A stretch of DNA of 7,911 nt from JACNIV01 sp965370415. Lineage in GTDB: Bacteria; Cloacimonadota; Cloacimonadia; Cloacimonadales; TCS61. Positions 1 through 6,267 of the stretch are shown one piece after another. Made by a program: the position numbers and the translations under genes. The stretch spans positions 1 through 7,911 of the forward strand of contig CBDUTJ010000067.1 in assembly GCA_965370415.1 (NCBI GenBank), read 5' to 3'. Each line of letters begins with the position of its first letter. The stretch's first letter is position 1. The notes under the pieces were generated by a model. The model did no database searches. It had not been told where the DNA came from and worked only from the letters and a program-made list of their open reading frames with translations.

Positions 1-1238
1 GTTTCGTTCAAAGCATAAATTCCCGATGATGCAGTGTTGTAAGTATCCAGCATGGAAATTTCTATTAAATCGTATTTTTCATTAGAATTTCTAATATAAC
101 CACGAGCTTCTTTTTTTATGATTTGAATTTGCTTTTTTGAATAAATATTTCCCGAAAATCCTGCAAATTCATTCTTCATCAGAGAGACAACATTTGGATT
201 CAGCTCAAGACCGATTATTTTCTGGAAATTGTGTAATAATGCTTTTAACAAACCTTCACCGCCACCAACTCCCACGATGAGAGCTTTATCTTTTTTTCCC
301 AAAAGAAAATGGGGGAGACTCGAAGGAATATCATTCAGATATAGAATTGAGCTTTTATCTACATCAAAAGGAGTGATCGCACTCATTCCTTCTCCATCAT
401 AATAGATTCCTTTTTGCTCCGGAACTTGATGTTTGGAAATAAAACTGAGTCCTACGGTTGATCTTAATCCTTTTGCCTGAACAACTTGTACAAGTCCAAG
501 CGGAGAATATCTCTCTTCAATGATTTCTGCTTCCGGTAGATTTAAAGCGAAAGAAATTGTTTTGTATTGCGAGATCTTTTTTAGATTAAGTTTATCAAAG
601 GCAAGATAAAAAAGAGAAGTGAAAATAATAGAGAAAACTATAGTGAGCAAAAAGATTTTTTTACTCAGATTTATGGAGAAAAAAATCGTAATGATGAAGG
701 CGACGATTGTGATAAAAAGTAACGTGGAAAATGGATGCAGAAAATATGAGATAAGTACAACAAAGATCGCTCCCATTCCGGAACCTGTTAAATTTGAAAA
801 ATAAGTTTTGCTGATTGGGAATCTTGTCAAAGAGATTCCAATGGTTGAAGCTCCAAAAATAAAGGGAATTCCCATAACAACAAAGTATAAAAAAAGGTAA
901 AATACCTGGCGATTATCGATTCCAATTTCAAAGGGATTAAATGGAATTTTACAAAATATAATAAAACCTAAACTCATTGAAATGGGGAAGAAGGCTAATG
1001 TAAAAAAGATAAATTTATTAAAATGTTTTTCTATCTTGTTTTTAAAGAATATTATTGCTGTTCCACTCACTCCAAAACCTAAAAGTGCAATGCTGATAAT
1101 AAGCGAAGAAAGATTTTGCCACTGTGTAATTGCGAATATTCTAATGAAAATTATTTCATAGCAAAGAATCGTGAAAGAGGTGAAGAAAATCACAGGTTGG
1201 ATAAATTTAGTTTCTGAATGCGAAATGCTATTTTTCAT
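1..1238 (-). CDS. Integral membrane protein with spermidine-synthase-like SAM-binding domain (3' end off window)
   Basis: This is a 412-codon open frame with no stop before the window edge, so the C-terminus is missing. The ATG at 1238-1236 overlaps the upstream methyltransferase stop as ATGA, which fixes the start and implies coupled translation. Hydrophobic segments lie near residues 15-35, 45-64, 77-96, 112-138, 152-190 and 194-213, giving six or seven membrane helices. The N-terminal pattern YEIIFIRIFAI followed by ALLGFGVSG is typical of fused MFS/spermidine-synthase-like proteins. A soluble Rossmann domain follows: the glycine motif VGVGGGEG is at about 322-329, the acidic ribose-binding position is E345 (GLELNP), and the conserved YDLIEISMLDTY is at about 389-400. 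Such proteins are usually much longer, with more helices, so a large part is probably beyond the edge. The fold points to SAM or decarboxylated-SAM binding; the real substrate is unknown and polyamine synthesis should not be assumed. Confidence 0.88.
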   Translation of the reverse strand, partial: MKNSISHSETKFIQPVIFFTSFTILCYEIIFIRIFAITQWQNLSSLIISIALLGFGVSGTAIIFFKNKIEKHFNKFIFFTLAFFPISMSLGFIIFCKIPFNPFEIGIDNRQVFYLFLYFVVMGIPFIFGASTIGISLTRFPISKTYFSNLTGSGMGAIFVVLISYFLHPFSTLLFITIVAFIITIFFSINLSKKIFLLTIVFSIIFTSLFYLAFDKLNLKKISQYKTISFALNLPEAEIIEERYSPLGLVQVVQAKGLRSTVGLSFISKHQVPEQKGIYYDGEGMSAITPFDVDKSSILYLNDIPSSLPHFLLGKKDKALIVGVGGGEGLLKALLHNFQKIIGLELNPNVVSLMKNEFAGFSGNIYSKKQIQIIKKEARGYIRNSNEKYDLIEISMLDTYNTASSGIYALNE

Positions 1239-1951
1239 TCTCGTATTAAGGGTACAAATCTCACACTTGTAATAACTTTTGTTTCAATTTCAGTTTCCGA
1301 TTTTTTAGTGATGAGAAGAAGGTTCTGGATACTGAAAAGAGGTCCAACCGGAATGCACATTCTACCACCGATTTTCAGTTGAGCAATGAGTGGAGGTGGA
1401 ATGAATTCAGCAGCACAAGTTACAATAATTGCATCATAAGGAGCGAACTCTTCCCAGCCAAAATATCCATCTGCACATTTCGTGTGAATCTTTTCATAAC
1501 CAGAAGTTTTAAGCATTTCATCTGTTCGCTTATACAATTTCTCAATAATCTCAATCGTATAAACGCTATCTGTGATTTGAGATAAGATTGCTGCCTGATA
1601 ACCTGAGCCTGTTCCCACTTCCAGGACTTTGTTATCTTTTTCGAATTTGAGATATTCTGTCATTAAAGCAACAATATAAGGTTGTGAAATTGTTTGACCA
1701 AAGCCAATTGGCAAGGGACGATCTGAATATGATGCAGAGCGGTAGAGTTTGGAAACGAATAAGTGCCTGGGAACAGTGCTCATTGCGTTAAGAACAGCTT
1801 TATCTTTGATTCCTCTGGCTTTGATCTGCCATTTAACCATTGATTTTCTTTTTTCTTCATAAGTTTTTTTGCAATAAGAAGTTGTTGGATAAAAAACCAG
1901 GAAACAGATTATGAGAAGTTTGATATAATTCCTCAAAATGTGTGCTGTCAT
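1235..1951 (-). CDS. pcm: Protein-L-isoaspartate O-methyltransferase with N-terminal signal peptide
   Basis: The 238-residue product matches the PCMT family, which methylates L-isoaspartyl residues with SAM to start repair of damaged proteins. Visible signatures are MVKWQIKARGIKD (38-50), VPRHLFV (60-66), the family motif GQTISQPYIVA (85-95), SAM motif I LEVGTGSGYQ (110-119), DGYFGW (161-166) and AEFIPPPLIAQLKIGGRMCIPVG (181-203). It differs from the cytosolic enzyme by an extra N-terminus. R7 and K11 precede a hydrophobic stretch at about 12-26 that ends SYC-KK, which looks like a cleavable signal peptide or membrane anchor. The cysteine context is not a good lipobox. GGGAG six bases before the ATG supports this start over Met38, which has no clear ribosome site. 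It overlaps both the small ORF before it and the membrane protein after it by ATGA, so all three are probably one translationally coupled unit. Confidence 0.95.
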   Translation of the reverse strand: MTAHILRNYIKLLIICFLVFYPTTSYCKKTYEEKRKSMVKWQIKARGIKDKAVLNAMSTVPRHLFVSKLYRSASYSDRPLPIGFGQTISQPYIVALMTEYLKFEKDNKVLEVGTGSGYQAAILSQITDSVYTIEIIEKLYKRTDEMLKTSGYEKIHTKCADGYFGWEEFAPYDAIIVTCAAEFIPPPLIAQLKIGGRMCIPVGPLFSIQNLLLITKKSETEIETKVITSVRFVPLIRE

Positions 1952-2046
1952 TTCATACTCCCAAAGTTGCTGTTATTAAATGTATTTCCAAAAAAGGTTT
2001 TGGATATCTTCTTTAAATCCATAAATTCAGTTTCAATAATTACCAT
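1948..2046 (-). CDS. Candidate 32-residue leader peptide or small protein coupled to PCMT
   Basis: An ATG at 2046-2044 is preceded by GAGGA (2057-2053) with a six-base spacer. It opens 32 codons, beginning MVIIETEFMDLKKISK and ending NFGSMK. The TGA overlaps the PCMT ATG as ATGA, the same arrangement as the PCMT/membrane-protein junction. The frame is also open upstream of the ATG for about 38 codons, to a TAA near 2148, through the 63-bp repeat, so a longer form from a non-ATG start is possible. I recognise no family and see no signal peptide or membrane segment. It could be a translated leader that regulates PCMT, a small protein, or the remnant tail of an older upstream gene. The support is the ribosome site plus the exact stop/start overlap; the short length leaves real room for chance. 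Confidence 0.4.
   Translation of the reverse strand: MVIIETEFMDLKKISKTFFGNTFNNSNFGSMK
1958..1962 (-). promoter_or_regulatory. Ribosome binding site GGGAG of the PCMT gene
   Basis: GGGAG lies six bases before the ATG at 1951. It decides for the longer start that includes the signal peptide and against Met38. It lies inside the small upstream ORF, so the site is used while or just after that ORF is translated. Confidence 0.6.
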
Positions 2047-2089
2047 AATAGTTCCTCTTTGCACTCCAAAATCTTGACTGGCTTTTTTA

Positions 2090-2152
2090 TTCTTTTGTGT
2101 CAATGAAATAATAAACTTAACCTTCCAAAGGTCAACAAATTGCGGTTAATTC
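2090..2152 (-). repeat. 63-bp dispersed repeat, copy 1 (upstream of PCMT operon)
   Basis: By hand alignment this stretch matches 3297-3359 at 57 of 63 positions, in the same orientation. On the minus strand the core is a near-palindrome, TTGACCTT-TGG-AAGGTTAA, with one G.U-type pair. It is followed by TTTCATTGACACAAAAGAA. Both copies lie upstream of minus-strand genes; this one ends 44 bases before the small ORF's ATG. TTGACC and TTGACA resemble -35 boxes, but I see no well-placed -10 hexamer, so promoter function is only a possibility. Confidence 0.75.
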
Positions 2153-2237
2153 GTAAGAGTCCTTTTAAAGGTTTTAGATTTCATGGGTTCCCGATCGCAG
2201 TTGGGAATGAAAATAAAACTGTTGAAAAGGTCAACTG
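2153..2237. other. Cluster of short palindromes between copy 1 of the 63-bp repeat and the long hairpin
   Basis: This non-coding stretch holds CCTTT-T-AAAGG (2161-2171), TTCCC (2189-2193) pairing with GGGAA (2203-2207), and GTTGA-AAAGG-TCAAC (2221-2235). The 10-mer AAAGGTCAAC at 2226-2235 also occurs in both copies of the 63-bp repeat. It looks like decayed or nested repeat DNA; no gene is supported here. Confidence 0.45.
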
Positions 2238-2279
2238 GAACTCGACTCGATCCGGCAGCTACCGGACCGAGTCGGGTTC
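2238..2279 (-). repeat. Long imperfect hairpin downstream of the DUF4412-like gene
   Basis: Two 18-base arms (2238-2255 and 2262-2279) pair at 16 of 18 positions around the six-base loop CAGCTA. One of the two mismatches becomes a G.U wobble in minus-strand RNA. It lies 21 bases past the stop of the DUF4412-like gene. It is GC-rich against AT-rich surroundings. No T-run follows on the minus strand, so it is not a canonical intrinsic terminator. It may be a REP-like element that stabilises the mRNA 3' end, or simply a mobile palindrome. Confidence 0.6.
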
Positions 2280-2299
2280 ATACAAGCATTGGATGGATA

Positions 2300-3097
2300 T
2301 TATTGTCCCATCATCCCCCTGATAAATTCTTCATCATTCAATTTCTTGTAGTTTTTGGGAACTTCGAACTCGGAATCAGGAATATTCTTTTTCTCGATTT
2401 TTACAGCCTCTCTCACCGATTTTTCCATACCATGCTCATCGTATGTTATATTCTTGAGCTTATATCCTTTTTCCATATATGTTGCAATCTTTTTATATTC
2501 GTGAGAGGATTCGTAAGAACCTTCATCTTCATAGAGTTCGTACATCGTTTCAAAGAATTGTTCAAGTTTTTTAATATCGATCTCGTCCAGTGGCATTATA
2601 TCGGCACAGACCCATAATTCTTCTTTCAATTTTCCATCAACCCATACCTCATATTTCTGACTGGAGTAACCGGCTATTTTGGCTTTTTCCGAGGTCTTTT
2701 TCACTTCTACTTTTTGGGGAGGAGGAACTGTTTTAGCTTCTTCTTCTCTGGTTTTCATGTATTGCTTATATGCTTCTCTCTGCTCAGGTGTCATACTTTT
2801 AAGTTGCTGTTCCTCCATCATTTTTTTACCTTCTTCCATGAGCTTTCGGAATTCTTCGGGTGTACCGCTCCAGTAGGCTTCGCGCTCGGGGATAATAAAG
2901 TAAAAAATTCCTTTTTCCAAATCGATTATAGTGGTTTCTGAATGTACAGATTTCACCTTGTTCTGCTGAACATAGTTAATATCTGTGGATTTTTTTTCTC
3001 CTCCATAGGAAGATACCTCTTCTACAACCCAGCCGGCAAAAGCCTGAGAAATTAATAATAAGGTGATAAACGCTAAAAAAAGTCCTTTTTCTTTCAT
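2300..3097 (-). CDS. Exported DUF4412-like protein of unknown function
   Basis: The product has 265 residues. It begins with a clear signal peptide (MKEKG, hydrophobic core 6-19, cleavage likely after AFA at 21), so it is periplasmic or outer-membrane associated. The mature N-terminal part (about 41-80) contains TTIIDLEKGIFYFIIPEREAYW. A charged, probably helical linker rich in E and K runs from about 80 to 123, followed by a PPP turn. The segment KIAGYSSQKYEVWVDGKLKEELWV (two adjacent runs, 140-163) matches the core of DUF4412-like proteins, which resemble LolA/LolB folds. The C-terminus has IPDSEFEVPKNYKKL, a usual ending for this type. AGGAGG eight bases before the ATG makes the start secure. 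It stands alone, with long repeat-bearing intergenic DNA on both sides, and a palindrome upstream could be its operator. The biochemical role is not known; the DUF4412 assignment is by pattern. Confidence 0.88.
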   Translation of the reverse strand: MKEKGLFLAFITLLLISQAFAGWVVEEVSSYGGEKKSTDINYVQQNKVKSVHSETTIIDLEKGIFYFIIPEREAYWSGTPEEFRKLMEEGKKMMEEQQLKSMTPEQREAYKQYMKTREEEAKTVPPPQKVEVKKTSEKAKIAGYSSQKYEVWVDGKLKEELWVCADIMPLDEIDIKKLEQFFETMYELYEDEGSYESSHEYKKIATYMEKGYKLKNITYDEHGMEKSVREAVKIEKKNIPDSEFEVPKNYKKLNDEEFIRGMMGQ

Positions 3098-3105
3098 CTT
3101 TTTAT

Positions 3106-3111
3106 CCTCCT
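3106..3111 (-). promoter_or_regulatory. Strong Shine-Dalgarno AGGAGG of the DUF4412-like gene
   Basis: A perfect AGGAGG sits eight bases before the ATG at 3097. It is the best ribosome site in the window and suggests efficient translation. Confidence 0.8.
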
Positions 3112-3173
3112 GTAAGGGTAGTTTTTATTAAATGTAAAATTAATCTCTTTCCTGTTTCCCCCTCATTAAAAAC

Positions 3174-3194
3174 TGTAAATTGAACTAATTTACA
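3174..3194. promoter_or_regulatory. Candidate operator TGTAAATT-N5-AATTTACA
   Basis: This is a perfect inverted repeat with 8-base arms and a 5-base spacer, about 80 bases before the DUF4412-like ATG. The symmetry and spacing suit a dimeric helix-turn-helix regulator binding near a promoter. No regulator gene is in the window, and AT-rich DNA produces palindromes by chance more often, so this is a moderate call. Confidence 0.4.
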
Positions 3195-3296
3195 TCAACC
3201 AATCACTGAGTATTTTGTTTCATTTCTTGTATATTCCAGTCTTGATGATTACTATAAAAAAATCTTTTACACACATAAAACTTAAATGTTTTTTTG

Positions 3297-3359
3297 TTCT
3301 TTTGTGTCAATGAAATATTTAACTTAACCTTACAAAGGTCAACAAATTATGGTTACTTC
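3297..3359 (-). repeat. 63-bp dispersed repeat, copy 2 (upstream of DUF4412-like gene)
   Basis: Second copy of the element at 2090-2152, with six differences in 63 positions. The core hairpin on the minus strand is TTGACCTT-TGT-AAGGTTAA. The loop base differs from copy 1 while both arms are intact, so the arms are conserved. It ends 199 bases before the DUF4412-like ATG, in the same orientation relative to that gene as copy 1 has to the PCMT operon. Confidence 0.75.
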
Positions 3360-3410
3360 ATTTGTTGGTTCAACCATCCTGGAGTTTAGAAAGATTTTCA
3401 GAGTTTTGTT

Positions 3411-3450
3411 AACTCATCCTAACCTTCTCTTTAACAAAAGAGAAGGAATT
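3411..3450 (+). repeat. 43-bp palindromic repeat family, diverged copy in opposite orientation
   Basis: The perfect hairpin CCTTCTCTTT-AACA-AAAGAGAAGG (3423-3446) is preceded by AACTCATCCTAA. Read on the plus strand it aligns with the minus-strand reading of the copies at 3534-3576 and 4174-4216. It is thus an inverted, diverged member of the family that keeps perfect 10-base arms despite different arm bases, a sign of compensatory change. Confidence 0.7.
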
Positions 3451-3533
3451 AAACGGTAGAAAATCTTTTTCTTCTTTCTTGGTGTAATTTTGGTGAAGAC
3501 TGAAGGATGAAGAAAATCCTCTTGCTTTTCTCC

Positions 3534-3576
3534 AACTCCCCTCTCTTAAACTGAAGAGAGGGGTTAGGGGTGAGTT
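3534..3576 (-). repeat. 43-bp palindromic repeat, copy downstream of the YdjM-like gene
   Basis: The perfect hairpin CCCCTCTCTT-AAACTG-AAGAGAGGGG (3538-3563) lies inside outer AACTC/GAGTT ends. It matches 4174-4216 at 40 of 43 positions in the same orientation. No T-run follows on either strand, so a dispersed palindrome is a better call than terminator. Confidence 0.8.
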
Positions 3577-3648
3577 TTGAACCATTTATTTCCTACAAAG
3601 GTTTTGTATTAAGGGTTAAAGAGTTGGAGAGTGAAAGTGCTTATGGAT

Positions 3649-4152
3649 TCACTTCTTTATCACGAACAAGCGGAAGTAGATTACTAAAATTAACAAAACG
3701 TAATTTCCAATAAAAACCAGGGGTTTGGACCAATGCAAACCATTGAACTGGAACCTGGAAAACGGATTGAGGAATTGCACAGGGAACGAGTTTCTATCAT
3801 GGGTGGGAATATCCATTAGAATGTGCAAGGGAGCGGCAAGCAAATACCAGGGAACCTGGTTGAGAAAGTATAAATAATATGCGGAAAGTGGAATGAGCAG
3901 CAGCACCCAGATTATCAGGGAATGAGTCCATTTATAAAGATTTAATATCCAGCGGTTCTCTTTGCGGTCGTACCATTCCATCATTTCCTGTCGGGTTTTA
4001 AATCCGGGTTGCATTTTGCCTTTTAAGGCTTGAACAGTAAGGCTGGTGGCAAATACAGCTGCATCTGGTGCAATTCCCAGAACCACTTTAGCAATTGATG
4101 GTGGACCAGGTAGTAAAACCAACGACCATAAAGAGTGAGCCATAATATCCAT
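3649..4152 (-). CDS. YdjM-type membrane-bound metal-dependent hydrolase family protein
   Basis: The 167-residue product belongs by pattern to the YdjM/LexA-binding, membrane-associated metal-dependent hydrolase family (PF04307 type). Putative metal ligands fall in the expected order: H6 in MDIMAHSLWS, D30 in IAPDAAVF, H77 in YKWTHSLI, then H110, D114 and H118 in APLHILMDIPTHD, with H140 in NGLHWSKP. Hydrophobic segments near 10-40, 76-97, 98-113 and 144-163 suggest three or four membrane passes. The start follows AGGA with a seven-base spacer; Met4 is a weaker alternative. It is shorter than some family members but carries the complete motif set. It lies 64 bases after the LolA-like gene, on the same strand, and could be the last gene of that transcript, although a palindromic repeat fills the gap. 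The substrate is unknown for this family. Confidence 0.85.
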   Translation of the reverse strand: MDIMAHSLWSLVLLPGPPSIAKVVLGIAPDAAVFATSLTVQALKGKMQPGFKTRQEMMEWYDRKENRWILNLYKWTHSLIIWVLLLIPLSAYYLYFLNQVPWYLLAAPLHILMDIPTHDRNSFPVQFLNPFSRFQFNGLHWSKPLVFIGNYVLLILVIYFRLFVIKK

Positions 4153-4173
4153 TCTACATTCCTGATTTTTTAT

Positions 4174-4216
4174 AACTCCCCTCTCTTGAACTGAAGAGAG
4201 GGGTCGGGGGTGAGTT
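4174..4216 (-). repeat. 43-bp palindromic repeat, copy abutting the LolA-like stop codon
   Basis: The hairpin CCCCTCTCTT-GAACTG-AAGAGAGGGG (4178-4203) lies within AACTC/GAGTT ends. The element begins at the base immediately after the TAG of the LolA-like gene and ends 22 bases before the YdjM-like start. In minus-strand RNA it would form a stable stem at the junction and could stabilise or separate the two messages. No T-run follows it. Confidence 0.8.
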
Positions 4217-4954
4217 CTACTTCCTCAACGCTGCCTTCGTAAAGACTGCTTTCGGAATTTCAACATCAAATTCAATGGAATCGATGATAAATTCTGTGCC
4301 TTTACCTTTTTTCAGAACATCTTTAAAAACCATATTTTTCGGATACCAGCGTTTCCCGATCTTGAATACTTCTTTTATCTCTGTGGTTTTAAGCAATTTA
4401 CCGCTTTTTCCAAAGCGTTCCTCACGCAGAGGAAGAAACCTTAGCTTATCTATCCATACCTTTTTGGTTTGATAGGCGACATCTTCCACTTTGGCAGTTA
4501 AAAGAACGATCCAGCAATCTCTTTCATTAATAATTTCTTCATTTGTTACTTCGGCATTATAGATTTTGATCAGTTCATTTTCTTCCATCATATCTTCGTA
4601 GGAAAGGTCGGAACCCATCATAGATTGACGCAGCATGTGTCCGGATATTTGAATGGTGCGATCTGAAGACGGATTGTAGATCCACAGTTTATCTTCTAAC
4701 TTCAGCATTTTTGTTCCTGCATCTCTGGGTGGCGAAAGATATTCAGAGAAAGATCTGTCTTCGCCTTCTGCCCAGGATTTTATCTCCATTGTTCTGCTTC
4801 CTCTTCTGCCATGCACTATCATCCTTGAGGTCGAGACTGCATTTCTGGAATACATATTGTCATCTACCTTTCGGATGAGTTCGTTCCCATCAGGAAATTC
4901 TGCAAAAAGGGTGATTGCAATTAGCAGTGATAAAATTATAAATATCTTTTTCAT
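4217..4954 (-). CDS. LolA-like outer membrane lipoprotein-sorting protein (PF17131 type)
   Basis: The 245-residue product has a signal peptide (MKKIF, hydrophobic 5-17, likely cleavage after FA at 18), so it is periplasmic or beyond. The body carries the pattern of LolA-like 'outer membrane lipoprotein-sorting protein' families: SFSEYLSPPRDAGTKMLKLE (68-87), LWIYNPSSDRTIQISGHML (90-108), SMMGSDLSYEDMM (111-123), KVWIDKLRFLPLREERF (165-181) and GKLLKTTEIKEV (185-196). Such proteins are expected to have an open beta-barrel-like fold that binds acyl chains. Its ATG overlaps the permease stop as ATGA, with AAGGAG eight bases before it, so it is made together with the permease. The pairing suggests the transporter and this protein move or receive the same lipidic or lipoprotein cargo. 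It is not classical LolA, whose genes usually lie elsewhere, and the cargo cannot be told from sequence. Confidence 0.92.
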   Translation of the reverse strand: MKKIFIILSLLIAITLFAEFPDGNELIRKVDDNMYSRNAVSTSRMIVHGRRGSRTMEIKSWAEGEDRSFSEYLSPPRDAGTKMLKLEDKLWIYNPSSDRTIQISGHMLRQSMMGSDLSYEDMMEENELIKIYNAEVTNEEIINERDCWIVLLTAKVEDVAYQTKKVWIDKLRFLPLREERFGKSGKLLKTTEIKEVFKIGKRWYPKNMVFKDVLKKGKGTEFIIDSIEFDVEIPKAVFTKAALRK

Positions 4955-6216
4955 GTTTCCAACTCCTTGAATAATTGTGCTGTATTTCTTTTATAAATGC
5001 CGATTCCTGAGATCACAGCTCCCGTTACAGAAGCGATAACACCAGGGAAAAAACCGATGAAATAACTTGCTGGAGTTACCTGTGCCCGCATTGTAGCATT
5101 CATGATCACTTTTGAATCTTTTAACATTGAAGACACGTCGATCCCATGGTATTGGAGGAAATAGGAAAACACAAGCCCAATAGCTGTTCCAATAATTGTA
5201 GCTGCAATTCCGATTAGAAAAGATTCTAATATCAATGAGCGGTAAATGTGTCCTTTGCTTTCTCCAATAGCCAATCTAACTCCGATCTCTCCGTAGCGTC
5301 GTATTCCGTTCATAAGACCGGAATTCCATAAAACGAGCGACATTACAAAAATGAATATAAATATGAATATTCCCATTCTCTCATCCAGAGCAGTGAGCAG
5401 GAATTCCATCTGTCCTTGTGTCCTTAAGGGAAGCATAATTTCAGAAAATTCATCATCTTCATTACTGTATGCTTCATTGAATGCTGCAGAGATATCAAAA
5501 GTTGTATCTTCATCGTATTTAGGTAGGAAGCCAAGAATCTCGCTGGCTGAGTCTTCCATATCCAGAAATATGCGTACGTCAGCTATATCTACGATCACAG
5601 CTCCGCGATCCATAACCTGAATTCCAAAACGAACCATACCGCTTACCGTGAAATTATACATTGCCATCGAGCCATACATAGTGCTTCCGATGATCGTTAC
5701 CTTATCATTAATATTTATTCCAAGTTTTTCTGCAACTTCACTACTTATTAATATCTCTCCCTGTTTGGTTGGCAGGTTTCCATTTGATAGGGCTTCTTCC
5801 AGATTCAGAAGATCTCGTTCATAGGAATCAGTGAAAAGGTCAACTCCAAAACCGATCACTTCTCCCTGGGTCAATGTTTCTCCCTTTTCATCGGGGAGAT
5901 CCAACAAGCCACCGAAATAGATGCGGGGCTGCCAATGCATCTGGGGATATTCACTGGAAAGCATTTCAATTTTCTCACTCACATTCATCAATCCCAGATC
6001 GTAAGGTTTTTGATCGATCAGTTCATTGTAGGCTCTGGTTACTATTTTCACATGTCCAGTTTCGAAACGGGCATTATCCGCGATCAGCATTGTAGCATAA
6101 CCATTTATCCAACAGTAAAAAAGAACGGTTAACATCACACCAGATGCGATGATCAGAATGGGGAAGAAGCTCCTGGTACGATCTCGCAACAATCCTTTTG
6201 CTAAGAATTTTAACAT
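4951..6216 (-). CDS. FtsX/MacB/LolC-type ABC transporter permease
   Basis: The 421-residue protein has the standard type VII ABC permease plan. A short N-terminal cytoplasmic stretch with LLRDRTRSF (9-17) precedes helix 1 (about 17-39). A large periplasmic domain (about 45-278) contains QGEILISSEVAEKLGININD (152-171), normal for MacB/LolC-like domains. Helix 2 (281-303) is followed by the coupling region RRYGEIGVRLAIGESKGHIY (306-325), helix 3 (327-352) and helix 4 (384-408), with a short tail. The start follows AGGA with a seven-base spacer. It would form a dimer or heterodimer, probably with the permease at 7009-7911, powered by an ATPase not in the window. It acts in the inner membrane as a mechanotransmitter for periplasmic or outer-membrane cargo rather than a simple channel. 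Overlap with the LolA-like gene supports a lipid or lipoprotein role, which is inference. Confidence 0.95.
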   Translation of the reverse strand: MLKFLAKGLLRDRTRSFFPILIIASGVMLTVLFYCWINGYATMLIADNARFETGHVKIVTRAYNELIDQKPYDLGLMNVSEKIEMLSSEYPQMHWQPRIYFGGLLDLPDEKGETLTQGEVIGFGVDLFTDSYERDLLNLEEALSNGNLPTKQGEILISSEVAEKLGININDKVTIIGSTMYGSMAMYNFTVSGMVRFGIQVMDRGAVIVDIADVRIFLDMEDSASEILGFLPKYDEDTTFDISAAFNEAYSNEDDEFSEIMLPLRTQGQMEFLLTALDERMGIFIFIFIFVMSLVLWNSGLMNGIRRYGEIGVRLAIGESKGHIYRSLILESFLIGIAATIIGTAIGLVFSYFLQYHGIDVSSMLKDSKVIMNATMRAQVTPASYFIGFFPGVIASVTGAVISGIGIYKRNTAQLFKELET

Positions 6217-6267
6217 AATTCTATCCTCATAATTATTTGAAAAAAGTTAACATTTTTATCTCTCTTG

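Larger units (their letters stand above)
3098..3648. other. Intergenic region with operator-like palindrome and three repeat elements
   Basis: No gene is supported across these 551 bases on either strand. From low to high coordinates it holds the Shine-Dalgarno and leader of the DUF4412-like gene, an 8-bp-arm palindrome (3174-3194), copy 2 of the 63-bp repeat (3297-3359), and two copies of the 43-bp palindromic family in opposite orientation (3411-3450 and 3534-3576). The promoter of the DUF4412-like gene should lie here; a weak TATAGT is present on the minus strand near 3255, but no convincing -35 box accompanies it. Confidence 0.6.

Noticed and set aside
619..804. Plus-strand frame of 61 codons
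   Set aside because: It is antisense to the membrane region of the spermidine-synthase-like protein and is a low-complexity shadow.
2140..2322. 60-codon plus-strand frame across the palindrome cluster
   Set aside because: Its codons are made of repeat and hairpin sequence, and it has no Shine-Dalgarno.
2183..2617. 144-codon plus-strand frame
   Set aside because: It runs antisense through the secure DUF4412-like gene and the hairpin, with no ribosome site or family pattern.
3534..4216. Calling the CCCCTCTCTT hairpins intrinsic terminators
   Set aside because: Neither strand has a T-run after the stem, and the copies are near-identical over 43 bases, which indicates a dispersed repeat.
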